Part shown: positions 1 to 7,460 of the stretch, in pieces
Layout: the number at the start of each line of letters is the position of its first letter
Numbering within the stretch: the stretch's first letter is position 1
Source of the DNA: Candidatus Kapaibacterium sp.
Lineage (GTDB): Bacteria; Bacteroidota; Ignavibacteria; Kapaibacteriales; HRBIN21
Direction: 5' to 3'
Length of the DNA stretch: 16,096 bases
Assembly (NCBI GenBank): GCA_025055465.1
Contig: JANWXA010000018.1
Coordinates: 1-16,096, forward strand
The notes under the pieces: model-generated
The model's input: only the letters and a program-made list of their open reading frames with translations
The model's database searches: none
Told to the model about the DNA's origin: nothing
Translations under genes and position numbers: made by a program

Positions 1-2
1 TT

Positions 3-1202
3 TTCCTCTCTGGACGTCTGCCCGGGGAGTCGGGGAGCGATGTGTACGTGGACATAGCTTTGGAGTACAATACTGGCTACGAGGAGCGAGTGCTTTCATA
101 TGCTAACAACATCAATACTGCCGAAGGGGGTACCCACGTGACGGGGTTCCGCTCAGGGTTGACGCGCACGCTGAATGCTTATGCTCAGGCGAACAACCTG
201 GCGAAGGTTCAGTTAGTGGGGGACGATTTTCGCGAGGGACTAACGGCCGTTATCGCTGTCAAGATTGCTGAGCCCCAGTTTGAAGGGCAAACAAAGACCA
301 AGTTGGGCAACGGCGAAGTGGAGGGCATTGTCCGCTCATTGGTCAACGAACAGTTGGGGCGGTATTTGGAGGAAAATCCCGGGGTTGCCCGCAAGATCAT
401 GGAAAAAGCGTTGCTGGCGGCCGAGGCGCGCATCGCTGCCCGGAAGTCACGGGAGTTAGTGCGGCGGAAAAGTGCCTTGGAAAGCGCATCCCTTCCGGGA
501 AAGCTGGCGGATTGTTCATCCCGTAATCCCGATGAGTCTGAGTTGTTCCTTGTAGAGGGTGATTCTGCCGGGGGTTCTGCCAAGCAAGCGCGTGACCGCC
601 GCTTCCAGGCAGTGCTGCCCCTGAAGGGTAAGATCCTCAACGTGCAGAAGGCGCGGCTGGTCAAAATTTTGGAAAACGACGAAATCAACACAATTATCAC
701 TGCTATTGGTGGAGGCTTTGACGAGAGCTTTGACATCTCGAAAGCGCGTTATGGAAAGATTATCCTGATGGCAGATGCTGACGTTGACGGTTCCCACATC
801 CGCACCCTCCTGCTAACACTTTTTTTCCGTTACATGCGCGAGCTTATCTACGAGGGGCGGCTCTATATTGCGCAGCCACCCCTATACAAGATTGCCCATG
901 GCAAGCAGGAATTCTACGCATACTCGGACCAAGAGCGAGATGCCATCCTGGAACGCTTGCGAGCCGATGGAGCACGGGTTGAATCCATCACCGTTACCCG
1001 CTTCAAGGGGTTAGGCGAGATGAACCCAGAGCAACTGTGGATGACAACGATGAACCCGGAGACGCGGACACTGCTCCAGGTCACAATCGAAAATGCAGCC
1101 GAGGCCACTCGCACCTTTGATATGCTTATGGGCGATAAAGTAGAGCCGCGACGGGAGTTTATAGAGCGCAACGCCCTCTTTGTCAAGCATTTGGATGTGT
1201 GA
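3..1202 (+). CDS. gyrB: DNA gyrase subunit B, 5'-truncated by window edge
   Basis: This is the ATP-driven gyrase subunit that works with GyrA to introduce negative supercoils. The frame is open from the first bases, so the gene begins outside the window; the GTG at 42 is an internal valine codon, not a start. The 399-residue fragment starts near the end of the ATPase/transducer domain (NNINTAEGGTHVTGF and QTKTKLGN are conserved transducer motifs). It continues through the complete TOPRIM domain (EGDSAGG at fragment residues 185-191, DADVDGSH at 258-265) and the C-terminal segment (RFKGLGEMNPEQLW, then TTMNP). The QTKTKLGN and QLW-x-TTMNP motifs favour GyrB over ParE, and the end FIERNALFVKHLDV is a normal GyrB terminus. 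The stop codon overlaps the start of the next gene (TGATG), which suggests coupled translation. Identification is firm; only GyrB versus ParE carries slight doubt. Confidence 0.96.
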   Translation, partial: FLSGRLPGESGSDVYVDIALEYNTGYEERVLSYANNINTAEGGTHVTGFRSGLTRTLNAYAQANNLAKVQLVGDDFREGLTAVIAVKIAEPQFEGQTKTKLGNGEVEGIVRSLVNEQLGRYLEENPGVARKIMEKALLAAEARIAARKSRELVRRKSALESASLPGKLADCSSRNPDESELFLVEGDSAGGSAKQARDRRFQAVLPLKGKILNVQKARLVKILENDEINTIITAIGGGFDESFDISKARYGKIILMADADVDGSHIRTLLLTLFFRYMRELIYEGRLYIAQPPLYKIAHGKQEFYAYSDQERDAILERLRADGARVESITVTRFKGLGEMNPEQLWMTTMNPETRTLLQVTIENAAEATRTFDMLMGDKVEPRREFIERNALFVKHLDV

Positions 1203-2068
1203 TGATGGAGAGGTCTAAAGTCCTTGTGCAGCTTCAGCAGTGGATACAAGTTCGGCAGCAGTTGCTGGGGAAGCGTGCTTATGGGCAGCCTTCTTCGGGG
1301 GAAGCTGTAAGTGTGTTGCGACAGGCAGCGATGGTGTCAGCCGCGAAGTCAGCGGGAGCGAGTTCGTCGTCGAGACCTTCTTTGGTCACAGAGACAGAGG
1401 TTCTGCTCCCTAGTGTACGGCTCCCACGGTTTCGTATGGCTGTGGTCGGAGGGGAGGACCTCTTTAGCGCGGTGCCTGAATGGCAGCAAAGTCAGAGCTT
1501 AGGGGAACTTTACAAGCACATCCACACGTGTACTAAGTGTTCGTTGGGACTAACGCGCACCCACTTCGTTTTCGGTGTAGGCAATCCGAACGCGGACATT
1601 GTACTTGTCGGAGAAGCCCCTGGGGCGGAGGAGGATGCTCGCGGGGAGCCCTTCGTAGGTGCTGCGGGACAGCTCCTCAATCGCATGCTACAGGCGATCG
1701 GCTTTCGCCGTGAAGACGTTTACATTTGTAACATTCTCAAATGCCGTCCACCGAACAACCGGCGTCCCATGCCGCAGGAGATAGAAACCTGTCGTCCGTA
1801 TTTGTGGAAGCAGTTAGAACTAATCCAGCCGGCGTTTCTTTTGGCTTTAGGAGCGACTGCTGCAGCAGCCTTATTGCAGAGGGACTATAAGATTGCCGAT
1901 CTTCGGGGGCGGGCAATCCCTTTTCACGGCTTGGTAATGGTCGTCACGTACCATCCGGCGGCGCTGCTCCGAAATCCGCAGTGGAAGCGCCCTGCGTGGG
2001 AAGATTTGCAGTTGCTGCGTCGCCTCTACGATGCCTATCGGCAGCGCCTCCAAGCGGTGCAGCGCTGA
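1202..2068 (+). CDS. Uracil-DNA glycosylase, family 4-type, iron-sulfur
   Basis: Removes uracil from DNA as the first step of base excision repair. The 288-aa product has motif A GEAPGAEED (residues 137-145), the C-terminal DNA-contact motif HPAALLRNP (251-259) and four cysteines spaced as for a 4Fe-4S cluster: C110 and C113 (CTKC), C181 (KCRPPNN) and C197. The core GVGNPNADIVLVGEAPG through ICNILKCRPPNNR is typical of this family, sometimes labelled SPO1 DNA polymerase-related. The first ~100 residues are a low-complexity, Ala/Ser/Arg-rich extension with no motif I recognise, ending in a short segment (LPRFRMAVVGGEDLF). I chose ATG 1202, which overlaps the gyrB TGA; ATG 1205 is equally possible, and the GTG at 1199 is less likely. 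Function is secure at family level; family 4 versus close UDG relatives is not resolved by eye. Confidence 0.92.
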   Translation: MMERSKVLVQLQQWIQVRQQLLGKRAYGQPSSGEAVSVLRQAAMVSAAKSAGASSSSRPSLVTETEVLLPSVRLPRFRMAVVGGEDLFSAVPEWQQSQSLGELYKHIHTCTKCSLGLTRTHFVFGVGNPNADIVLVGEAPGAEEDARGEPFVGAAGQLLNRMLQAIGFRREDVYICNILKCRPPNNRRPMPQEIETCRPYLWKQLELIQPAFLLALGATAAAALLQRDYKIADLRGRAIPFHGLVMVVTYHPAALLRNPQWKRPAWEDLQLLRRLYDAYRQRLQAVQR

Positions 2069-2083
2069 GCTCTCCGTGCAGCA

Positions 2084-3016
2084 ATGGGGGCTCGGATTGT
2101 GCAGTGGTGTCTTGTGGGCCTGCTACGGATTATCGGGGCAGCACTGCGGTTCGTACCGTGGCGGTGGTATCGCTCTGTAGGGTGGGCACTGGGACGGCTC
2201 TGGTGGTGGGCAAGTCCTTTGCGCCGGCGCGTCGCAGTGGAGAATCTCCAGCAGGCTTTTCCTGAGCACTCTCATTCTTGGCACGTGCAGGTCGCGCGGC
2301 AGTGCTGTACGAATGCCGGTATCGTGCTGGCGGAGATTCTCTCTCTGGCATGGCTTCGGGCAGAGGAGCTGGAGGAGCGGGTTCGGTTCCTCAATCCGGG
2401 GCTCTTTGCGGAGTGTGCACGGCGGAGACGTGGGCTCCTACTGCTGTCAGGGCACTTCGGGAATTGGGAGTGGCTGGCGTGCGCTGCGGGGCTGGCGCTG
2501 CGTCGGTTAGAGATTCCTGTAACGGTCATCGTTCAGCGGCAGGCAAATGCCGCGGCAGACCACTGGCTCAATCGTTACCGGACGCGCTGGGGCAACCGCA
2601 CCGTTGACCTGGAGCATGCTGCTTGGGCACTGGCGCGGGCACTCCAGAGGCGAGAGGCCGTTGCCCTTCTGGCGGATCAGCGAGCAAAGCCCGAAACTGC
2701 CCTGTGGCTACCCTTCTTCGGGGTAGTCGTCCCCGTCCATGCAATGCCTGCTGCCGTTGCCCTCCGCTTTCGAGTGCCCATCATCTTGGGTTTTGCGTTC
2801 CGCCAGTCTGATGGCACGTACGTCGTGCCACTGGAGGAGTTACCCTCGGAGGACCTGCCCGATACCCCGGAAGGAGTTCGGGAGCTGACCCAGCGCTACC
2901 TCCAGCGGCTGGAGTCCGTCATCCGCCAGCGTCCGGAGCTATGGTTGTGGCAGCATCGGCGGTGGAAGTACGTACGCCCTACGGCAGATGCCTCGAGCGT
3001 TACCCCGGCTCCGTGA
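2084..3016 (+). CDS. Lipid A / lysophospholipid acyltransferase (LpxL/HtrB family)
   Basis: Inner-membrane enzyme expected to transfer an acyl chain onto a lipid A precursor. The 310-aa length fits the LpxL/LpxM (HtrB/MsbB) family. The N-terminus is hydrophobic and Trp/Arg-rich (GLLRIIGAALRF, SVGWALGRLWWW), as in the membrane anchor of these enzymes. It is followed by VAVENLQQAFPE (50-61), a family signature, and the catalytic H-x4-E motif HFGNWE (124-129). The stretch LLADQRAKPETALWLPFFG (195-213) matches the conserved DQ...FFG block, and the C-terminus QRPELWLWQHRRWKY is the usual PEQWLWxHRRW ending. It lies 15 nt after the UDG gene and overlaps the next gene by 29 nt. With the GT9 enzyme and lpxB nearby it belongs to an LPS/lipid A group. 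Which acyl position and chain length it uses cannot be told. Confidence 0.9.
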   Translation: MGARIVQWCLVGLLRIIGAALRFVPWRWYRSVGWALGRLWWWASPLRRRVAVENLQQAFPEHSHSWHVQVARQCCTNAGIVLAEILSLAWLRAEELEERVRFLNPGLFAECARRRRGLLLLSGHFGNWEWLACAAGLALRRLEIPVTVIVQRQANAAADHWLNRYRTRWGNRTVDLEHAAWALARALQRREAVALLADQRAKPETALWLPFFGVVVPVHAMPAAVALRFRVPIILGFAFRQSDGTYVVPLEELPSEDLPDTPEGVRELTQRYLQRLESVIRQRPELWLWQHRRWKYVRPTADASSVTPAP

Positions 3017-4046
3017 CTTCTCGCGCATCGCTGTCGTGCAGATGGCATACCTGGGCGATGTGGCGCTCGTCTTCCCTCTGCTACAGGCTCTGCGAGAGCT
3101 CCATCCTGCGGCACAGCGGATGCTGGTGGTGACGCCGGCGGCAGCGCCTTTGGCAGAGTGTGCCGAGGCCGTTGACGAAGTCCTGGTCTATGACAAGCGG
3201 GGTGCTGATGCCGGCATAGCGGGATTGCGCCGGTGTGCACAGCGCATACGTCGCTGGGGAGCAGAATTGCTCTTGGTCCCTCATCGGTCACTTCGGACGG
3301 CACTGCTGACGCTCCTGAGCTCCTCACAGTATTCGGTGGGGACCCATCGCAGTGCACTCCCGTGGGTTTTCAGCGCTCGCGTGCCCTACGGCTGGCATCT
3401 GCACGAAGTGGAGCGGAACCTCTTGCTCCTGACCCCGTTTGCCGATGTTGGGTCGAGATGGCAGGACCTTCGGAATATCCCTATCACTCTTCGCTTCCCA
3501 GAGGGGGCTGTCGGGCGACTCCGACACCGATTGCAGGAGGCCGGCGTACCACCAACATCGTCCGTCATCGTGCTAGCTCCTGGTTCTGCGTGGGCAACGA
3601 AGCGCTGGAGCTCTCATCACTACGCCAGTCTCGCGTGGCTGCTACGTCAGCGAGGCCATGCTGTCGTCATCACCGGTAGTGCTGCTGAAGTAGGACTCTG
3701 TGCCAGTATTGCTGAGCGCAGCGGAGCCCTTTCGCTGTGTGGGGAACTCAGCATTGCAGAGCTCTTGCTCTTGTTCCGGCGCGCACGGTGCGTTGTGGGG
3801 AATGATAGTGCTCCAATCCACCTGGCCGAGCTGGTCGGAACGCCGGTCGTTGCTATCTTTGGCCCCACGGTTCCGGAATTCGGCTTCGCACCGCGTCTGC
3901 CACGCTCGCGCCTCATAGCCCGGCAGCTCCCCTGCCGTCCCTGTTCAGTCCACGGTGGGCGTCGGTGCCCAATCGGTACCCATGAATGCATGGAGAGCAT
4001 CTCACCGCTGGAGGTGATGCAACAAGTGTTGGAGCTTGCTGGATAA
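2988..4046 (+). CDS. Glycosyltransferase family 9 (heptosyltransferase-like)
   Basis: Probable cytoplasmic LPS-core glycosyltransferase of the ADP-heptose:LPS heptosyltransferase superfamily. The 352-aa product opens its first Rossmann domain with IAVVQMAYLGDVALVFPLL (14-32), the acceptor-side loop of GT9. The second, nucleotide-sugar domain shows LAPGSAWATKRW (196-207), a VVITGS strand, CGELSIAELL, and the hallmark NDSAPIHLAELVGTPVVAIFGPT region (272-294). Near the C-terminus are four cysteines (C316, C319, C327, C334) in the C-x2-C...C-P-I-G...C-M context common in WaaF/RfaF-like members. The start is ATG 2988, inside the end of the acyltransferase gene; no other start precedes the first beta strand in this frame. 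Sugar donor and acceptor are not deducible; it could use a hexose rather than heptose. Confidence 0.87.
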   Translation: MPRALPRLRDFSRIAVVQMAYLGDVALVFPLLQALRELHPAAQRMLVVTPAAAPLAECAEAVDEVLVYDKRGADAGIAGLRRCAQRIRRWGAELLLVPHRSLRTALLTLLSSSQYSVGTHRSALPWVFSARVPYGWHLHEVERNLLLLTPFADVGSRWQDLRNIPITLRFPEGAVGRLRHRLQEAGVPPTSSVIVLAPGSAWATKRWSSHHYASLAWLLRQRGHAVVITGSAAEVGLCASIAERSGALSLCGELSIAELLLLFRRARCVVGNDSAPIHLAELVGTPVVAIFGPTVPEFGFAPRLPRSRLIARQLPCRPCSVHGGRRCPIGTHECMESISPLEVMQQVLELAG

Positions 4047-4105
4047 TCAGGCAGCAGCGTGTGCGTCTTTTTGTGGGCGGTTTCCTTCAGGGCGAGGAGC
4101 GCAAG

Positions 4106-4852
4106 ATGGCAGAGCAACGTCGAGAGACGTTGTCGCAGTTCCAAGGCTTTCGGCTTAACAAGTTCCTTGCGGATGCAGGGGTTGCTTCCCGCCGCAAGGC
4201 CGACGAGCTTATCCGCCAGGGTCGCGTCAAGGTCAACGGTAAGCCCGCTGTCATAGGTATGCGGGTCTTCCCGTGGGACGAAGTGACGGTAGACGGTAAC
4301 CAGGTACGCTCGCAGCGGAAGCTGGTGTATCTCCTGCTCCATAAGCCGAAGGACTACCTCTGTACGCTCCACGATGAAAAGGGGCGCAAGACGGTGATGC
4401 AGCTTGCGAGAACCAAGGAGAGGACCTATCCGGTTGGGCGCCTGGAGCGCAACACCACAGGTGTTCTTTTACTGACCAACGATGGCGAGGTGGCCAACCG
4501 GTTGCTCCATCCACAGTATCGGGTGCCGCGGGTTTATACGGTGACATTGGATCGCGCAGTTCGCACAGAGGACCTTCGACATCTGCTGGAGGGCGTAAAG
4601 TTGCGCGCTGGAACCCTAAAGGCAACGGCCGTGGAACAGGACCCCAAGGACCGGCGGCGTGTGTACGTCGAAATCCTGGGGCAGGACCGCCTCCTCCATC
4701 GTACGTTTGCCAAGCTGGGCTACCGAGTCATCAAGCTCCACCGCCGCTCTTTCGCCTTCCTGACATGTCAGGGGCTCGCCCGGGGGCAAGCGCGGCATCT
4801 GACTCCGCGGGAGATCGCTTCGCTGCGTCGCTCGGTAGGATTGGAAGCTTGA
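4106..4852 (+). CDS. rRNA pseudouridine synthase, RsuA/RluB family, with D-to-E at catalytic site
   Basis: Isomerises a specific uridine in rRNA to pseudouridine. The 248-aa protein has an N-terminal S4 RNA-binding domain (FRLNKFLADAGVASRRKAD, about 15-33, then VKVNGKPA) followed by the RsuA/RluB/E/F catalytic domain (LLLHKPKDYLCTLHD, LLLTNDGEVANRLLHP, RVYTVTLDR). The catalytic motif, normally GRLD-x-x-T-x-G, reads GRLERNTTG (111-119), so the usual nucleophilic aspartate is glutamate at residue 114 (codon GAG, read directly). The start is ATG 4106, supported by GAGGAG at 4094-4099 with 6-nt spacing and by alignment of the S4 domain; the frame is open further upstream, but that would overlap the preceding gene and add 40 atypical residues. 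RluB-like (23S) is more likely than RsuA-like (16S), not proven. Confidence 0.88.
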   Translation: MAEQRRETLSQFQGFRLNKFLADAGVASRRKADELIRQGRVKVNGKPAVIGMRVFPWDEVTVDGNQVRSQRKLVYLLLHKPKDYLCTLHDEKGRKTVMQLARTKERTYPVGRLERNTTGVLLLTNDGEVANRLLHPQYRVPRVYTVTLDRAVRTEDLRHLLEGVKLRAGTLKATAVEQDPKDRRRVYVEILGQDRLLHRTFAKLGYRVIKLHRRSFAFLTCQGLARGQARHLTPREIASLRRSVGLEA

Positions 4853-4855
4853 TGG

Positions 4856-5962
4856 ATGGGGCGGCGAATCTTCCTCGTTGCTGGGGATCCTTCAGGCGAG
4901 CGGTATGCTGCTCGGCTCATGGCTGCGTGGCGGCAGTTGGAGCCCACGGTGGAGTTCTTCGGGATCGGTGGCCCCCAGATGGAGGACCAGGGGTTGCATT
5001 CTCTGACCCCACTCCATCGGGTGAGTGTTGTCGGATTCTGGGAGGTGGTGCGCCGCTACGGTTTCTTTCGGCGCCTGCTGAAGCTGTGTGAGGCAACTCT
5101 GCAGAGTGGCTCAGTAAGTGCCGTAGTACTCGTGGACTATCCCGGCTTCAATCTGCGCTTGGCTGAGCATGCCCGCCGGGCAGGGATTCCGGTCTACTAC
5201 TACATTGCCCCGCAGGTGTGGGCCTGGGGACGGTGGCGGCTGCAGACGCTGGCGCGGACGGTTAGCCTCTTGCTGGTCGCCTTTCCGTTTGAGTTAGAGC
5301 TCTTCCAACACGCAGGGATCCGCTGCGCGTTCGTTGGACATCCCCTCATGGATGAGCCTCAACTGGCCGCGCCTCCCTCCGACCCCGAGCACCGGCCCTT
5401 CAAGGTTGCATTACTGCCAGGGAGCCGGCCGCAGGAGCTGCGGCACCACCTCCCTCTACTGCGTCAGGTAGTCTGGCTCTTGGAGCGGGAACTGTCACAG
5501 GTTCGGTTCTACGCCCTGCTCCCTCCAGCACTACCTTGGGATCGCTTCCCTGACGTAGAGGGACCGTGGGAGTGGCAGCGGGATGCGTATACCCTCCTCC
5601 TCCATAGCCGCGCAGGACTGGTGAAGCTCGGCACATCAACGCTGGAAGCGGCACTGTGCGGAATGCCATTTGCGGCGTTCTACCGGACGTCGTGGGTGTC
5701 GTATACGGTTGCTCGTGCCTTGGTGCAGCTTCCTTCGGCAGTGATGGTTAATCTCCTGCTCGGCGGCGCTGTAGTGCCGGAGTTTCTGCAGTCTCACGCT
5801 CGACCAGCAGCGTTGGCACGGGCAGTGATGCAACTGCTGGAGCCCGCAGCCGCTCGGCGGCAATGGGAGCACTTCTTACGACTCCGCACATTGTTAGGCG
5901 AGCCGGGGGTTGCGCAGCGTGCCGCAGCCCTAATCGCTGAGCACCTCTCCAAAGGAACCTAA
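4856..5962 (+). CDS. lpxB: Lipid-A-disaccharide synthase
   Basis: GT19 enzyme that joins UDP-2,3-diacylglucosamine to lipid X to make the lipid A disaccharide at the inner face of the inner membrane. The 368-aa length is normal. Recognisable blocks in order: FLVAGDPSGERYAARLM (N-terminal loop, usually GE-x-SGD; here GDPSGE), FGIGGPQMEDQGL, VDYPGFNLRLAEHARR, YYYIAPQVWAWGRWR, FPFELELF, FVGHPLMDEP, ALLPGSRPQELRHHLP, and near the C-terminus KLGTSTLEAALCGMPFAAFYRTS followed by LPSAVMVNLLLGGAVVPEFLQ. These make the assignment firm. The gene begins 3 nt after the pseudouridine synthase stop, within a TGATGGATGG cluster, so translation is probably coupled. It ends only 11 nt from the end of the convergent nosY, and I see no intrinsic terminator in that gap. 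Confidence 0.94.
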   Translation: MGRRIFLVAGDPSGERYAARLMAAWRQLEPTVEFFGIGGPQMEDQGLHSLTPLHRVSVVGFWEVVRRYGFFRRLLKLCEATLQSGSVSAVVLVDYPGFNLRLAEHARRAGIPVYYYIAPQVWAWGRWRLQTLARTVSLLLVAFPFELELFQHAGIRCAFVGHPLMDEPQLAAPPSDPEHRPFKVALLPGSRPQELRHHLPLLRQVVWLLERELSQVRFYALLPPALPWDRFPDVEGPWEWQRDAYTLLLHSRAGLVKLGTSTLEAALCGMPFAAFYRTSWVSYTVARALVQLPSAVMVNLLLGGAVVPEFLQSHARPAALARAVMQLLEPAAARRQWEHFLRLRTLLGEPGVAQRAAALIAEHLSKGT

Positions 5963-5973
5963 CGCCTCCGCCC

Positions 5974-6759
5974 TCAGAAATCCTTGCGCAGGAAGCTGCG
6001 TACTGCAAGGGCAGTCGGCAGAAGCAGCCACCCTACAAGCGCGACGGCACAGAAGAGGAGCCCGCCAAGACTCCCCAGGAAGTGACGTAACAGAGCCCCT
6101 GTATATCCCAGCAAGGCAGCAGCATCCAACTGCAGCAGCGTGGCAACCCGGACCAGGTCTATGGGATTCAGTACCATGAGCACCAGTAAGGCGCGCTCAA
6201 TGGGATACTCGTGCAGGAGCAGCCCCAAAAGCAGGGCAATGCTGTCATAGAGCACTGCCTGAGCAAACCATAGAGCAAAAGCAGTCCCAACAGCGTGCAA
6301 GCGCTCCTCCCACCAAAGGGCGAAGGCAACCCCAAAAGCGGTATTCATAAGGGTCAGCGCCATGGCGCCGACTGCCAATGTGGAGAACAGCTCCCAACGT
6401 TCGCGTACCAGCACAATCCATGGAACACCGATACTGAGGGGTGCAGCCAACATCAGCGGGAGTACCATACCGGCAAACGTTCCCCAGAAGAGCTCATGGC
6501 GGTGGAGCGGCTGTGCCAGCATCAGCTCCAGAAACTCCCGGGCTTGGCTCATGCCGAGCACCCCGTAGAGCAGCGAAATCAAGGGGACGAGGAGGAGGAT
6601 GACGTTGAGCAAGCTGATAACAACCTGTTCGGCTGTACCTCCGAAGCGGAACAACAGGGTTGTCAGCAGAAAGAGGCCAGCGCTGTAGAAGAGGAGCCAC
6701 CGACTTCGTAGGGCATGTCGGAGCTGGAATTCCCACAGAGTCCGGATGGTCGGTGTCAT
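5974..6759 (-). CDS. nosY: Nitrous oxide reductase maturation ABC permease
   Basis: Membrane subunit of the NosDFY ABC system needed to build the copper-sulfide CuZ centre of NosZ. The 261-aa protein has about six hydrophobic segments, beginning after WEFQLRHALRSRWLLFYSAGLFLLTTLLF, the ABC-2-type permease start seen in NosY. A conserved cytoplasmic stretch, LGMSQAREFLELMLAQPL, follows the second segment and is characteristic of NosY. The ATG at 6759 overlaps the nosF stop by 4 nt (ATGA), and it is the last gene of the operon. It converges on lpxB with an 11-nt gap. Recent structural work on the family shows NosY pairs as a dimer with two NosF and one NosD; that is family knowledge, not visible here. 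Identification rests strongly on operon context plus the motif. Confidence 0.92.
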   Translation of the reverse strand: MTPTIRTLWEFQLRHALRSRWLLFYSAGLFLLTTLLFRFGGTAEQVVISLLNVILLLVPLISLLYGVLGMSQAREFLELMLAQPLHRHELFWGTFAGMVLPLMLAAPLSIGVPWIVLVRERWELFSTLAVGAMALTLMNTAFGVAFALWWEERLHAVGTAFALWFAQAVLYDSIALLLGLLLHEYPIERALLVLMVLNPIDLVRVATLLQLDAAALLGYTGALLRHFLGSLGGLLFCAVALVGWLLLPTALAVRSFLRKDF

Positions 6760-7460
6760 GTCTGCTGGAGCCGGTAGAGGAGTGCTTCGTCAAAGTGCTG
6801 GCTATTGGCGGAGGTCATCAGCGCCGCTACGCTCTCCCGGAAGGCAAGCCGTCCCTCCAGGAGGAAGACAACTTCGTCCACCAGCTCTGGGACCTCGCTG
6901 AGGACGTGGGTGGTCAGGAGAATGGTGGAGCCACGGGCTCGGTGCTGCGACAGTTCTGTCTTGAAGGCGCGGGTGGCGGCTGGATCCAGACCAGCAGTGG
7001 GTTCGTCTAATATCAAAATGTGGGGAGCTATCATAAGGGCCAGAACGGCGCTCAGTTTCTGCCGGGTCCCCCCAGAGAGGGCTCGGACTGGCTTCTGGAG
7101 CTCTGTCCCCAGGTGGAAACGCTCAATGTAAGGGAGTTCTACACTGGTCGTGATACCTCTCACTCGCTTGACTAACTCAATGACTTCGACCACGCGTAGA
7201 TTCTCCGGAAAGTGTGGCTGCTGCGGCATGTAGCCAATTCGGCGTCGGTAATCCGGGGAGTGGGCGATGGAGAGCCCGTCAACTCGGATTTCCCCAGCAT
7301 CTGGGCGTACCAGCCCTAAAAGGCATTTCAGCAGAGTTGTCTTGCCCGAGGCGTTGGGCCCCAAGACGGCAACGGCCCTGCCAGGTTCGATGGTGAGCGA
7401 AATCCCGTGGAGTACGGGGATCTTCCCAAAGCGCTTGGCGACGTTGTGGAACTCTATCAT
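6756..7460 (-). CDS. nosF: Nitrous oxide reductase maturation ABC ATPase
   Basis: Cytoplasmic ATPase powering the NosDFY maturation complex. The 234-aa product carries a complete ABC domain: Walker A GPNASGKT (34-41), Q-loop at MPQQ (78-81), signature LSGGTRQKL (128-136), Walker B LILDEP (149-154) followed by TAGLDP, and H-loop LLTTH with H185. The signature with GTRQKL instead of GQ-x-QR is common in NosF/CcmA-like ATPases. I start at ATG 7460, which overlaps the nosD stop as ATGA and puts the MIEFHNVAKRFG strand at the N-terminus; an open frame continues upstream but is just the shifted end of nosD. Nothing essential is missing. Confidence 0.94.
   Translation of the reverse strand: MIEFHNVAKRFGKIPVLHGISLTIEPGRAVAVLGPNASGKTTLLKCLLGLVRPDAGEIRVDGLSIAHSPDYRRRIGYMPQQPHFPENLRVVEVIELVKRVRGITTSVELPYIERFHLGTELQKPVRALSGGTRQKLSAVLALMIAPHILILDEPTAGLDPAATRAFKTELSQHRARGSTILLTTHVLSEVPELVDEVVFLLEGRLAFRESVAALMTSANSQHFDEALLYRLQQT

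Noticed and set aside
42..1202. GTG at 42 as a start codon for a complete gene
   Set aside because: The frame is open upstream to the window edge and the upstream codons continue the GyrB sequence (SGRLPGESGSDVYVDIALEYN region), so the GTG is internal.
5963..5973. Terminator between convergent lpxB and nosY
   Set aside because: The 11-nt gap and adjoining bases show no stem followed by a T-tract on either strand.
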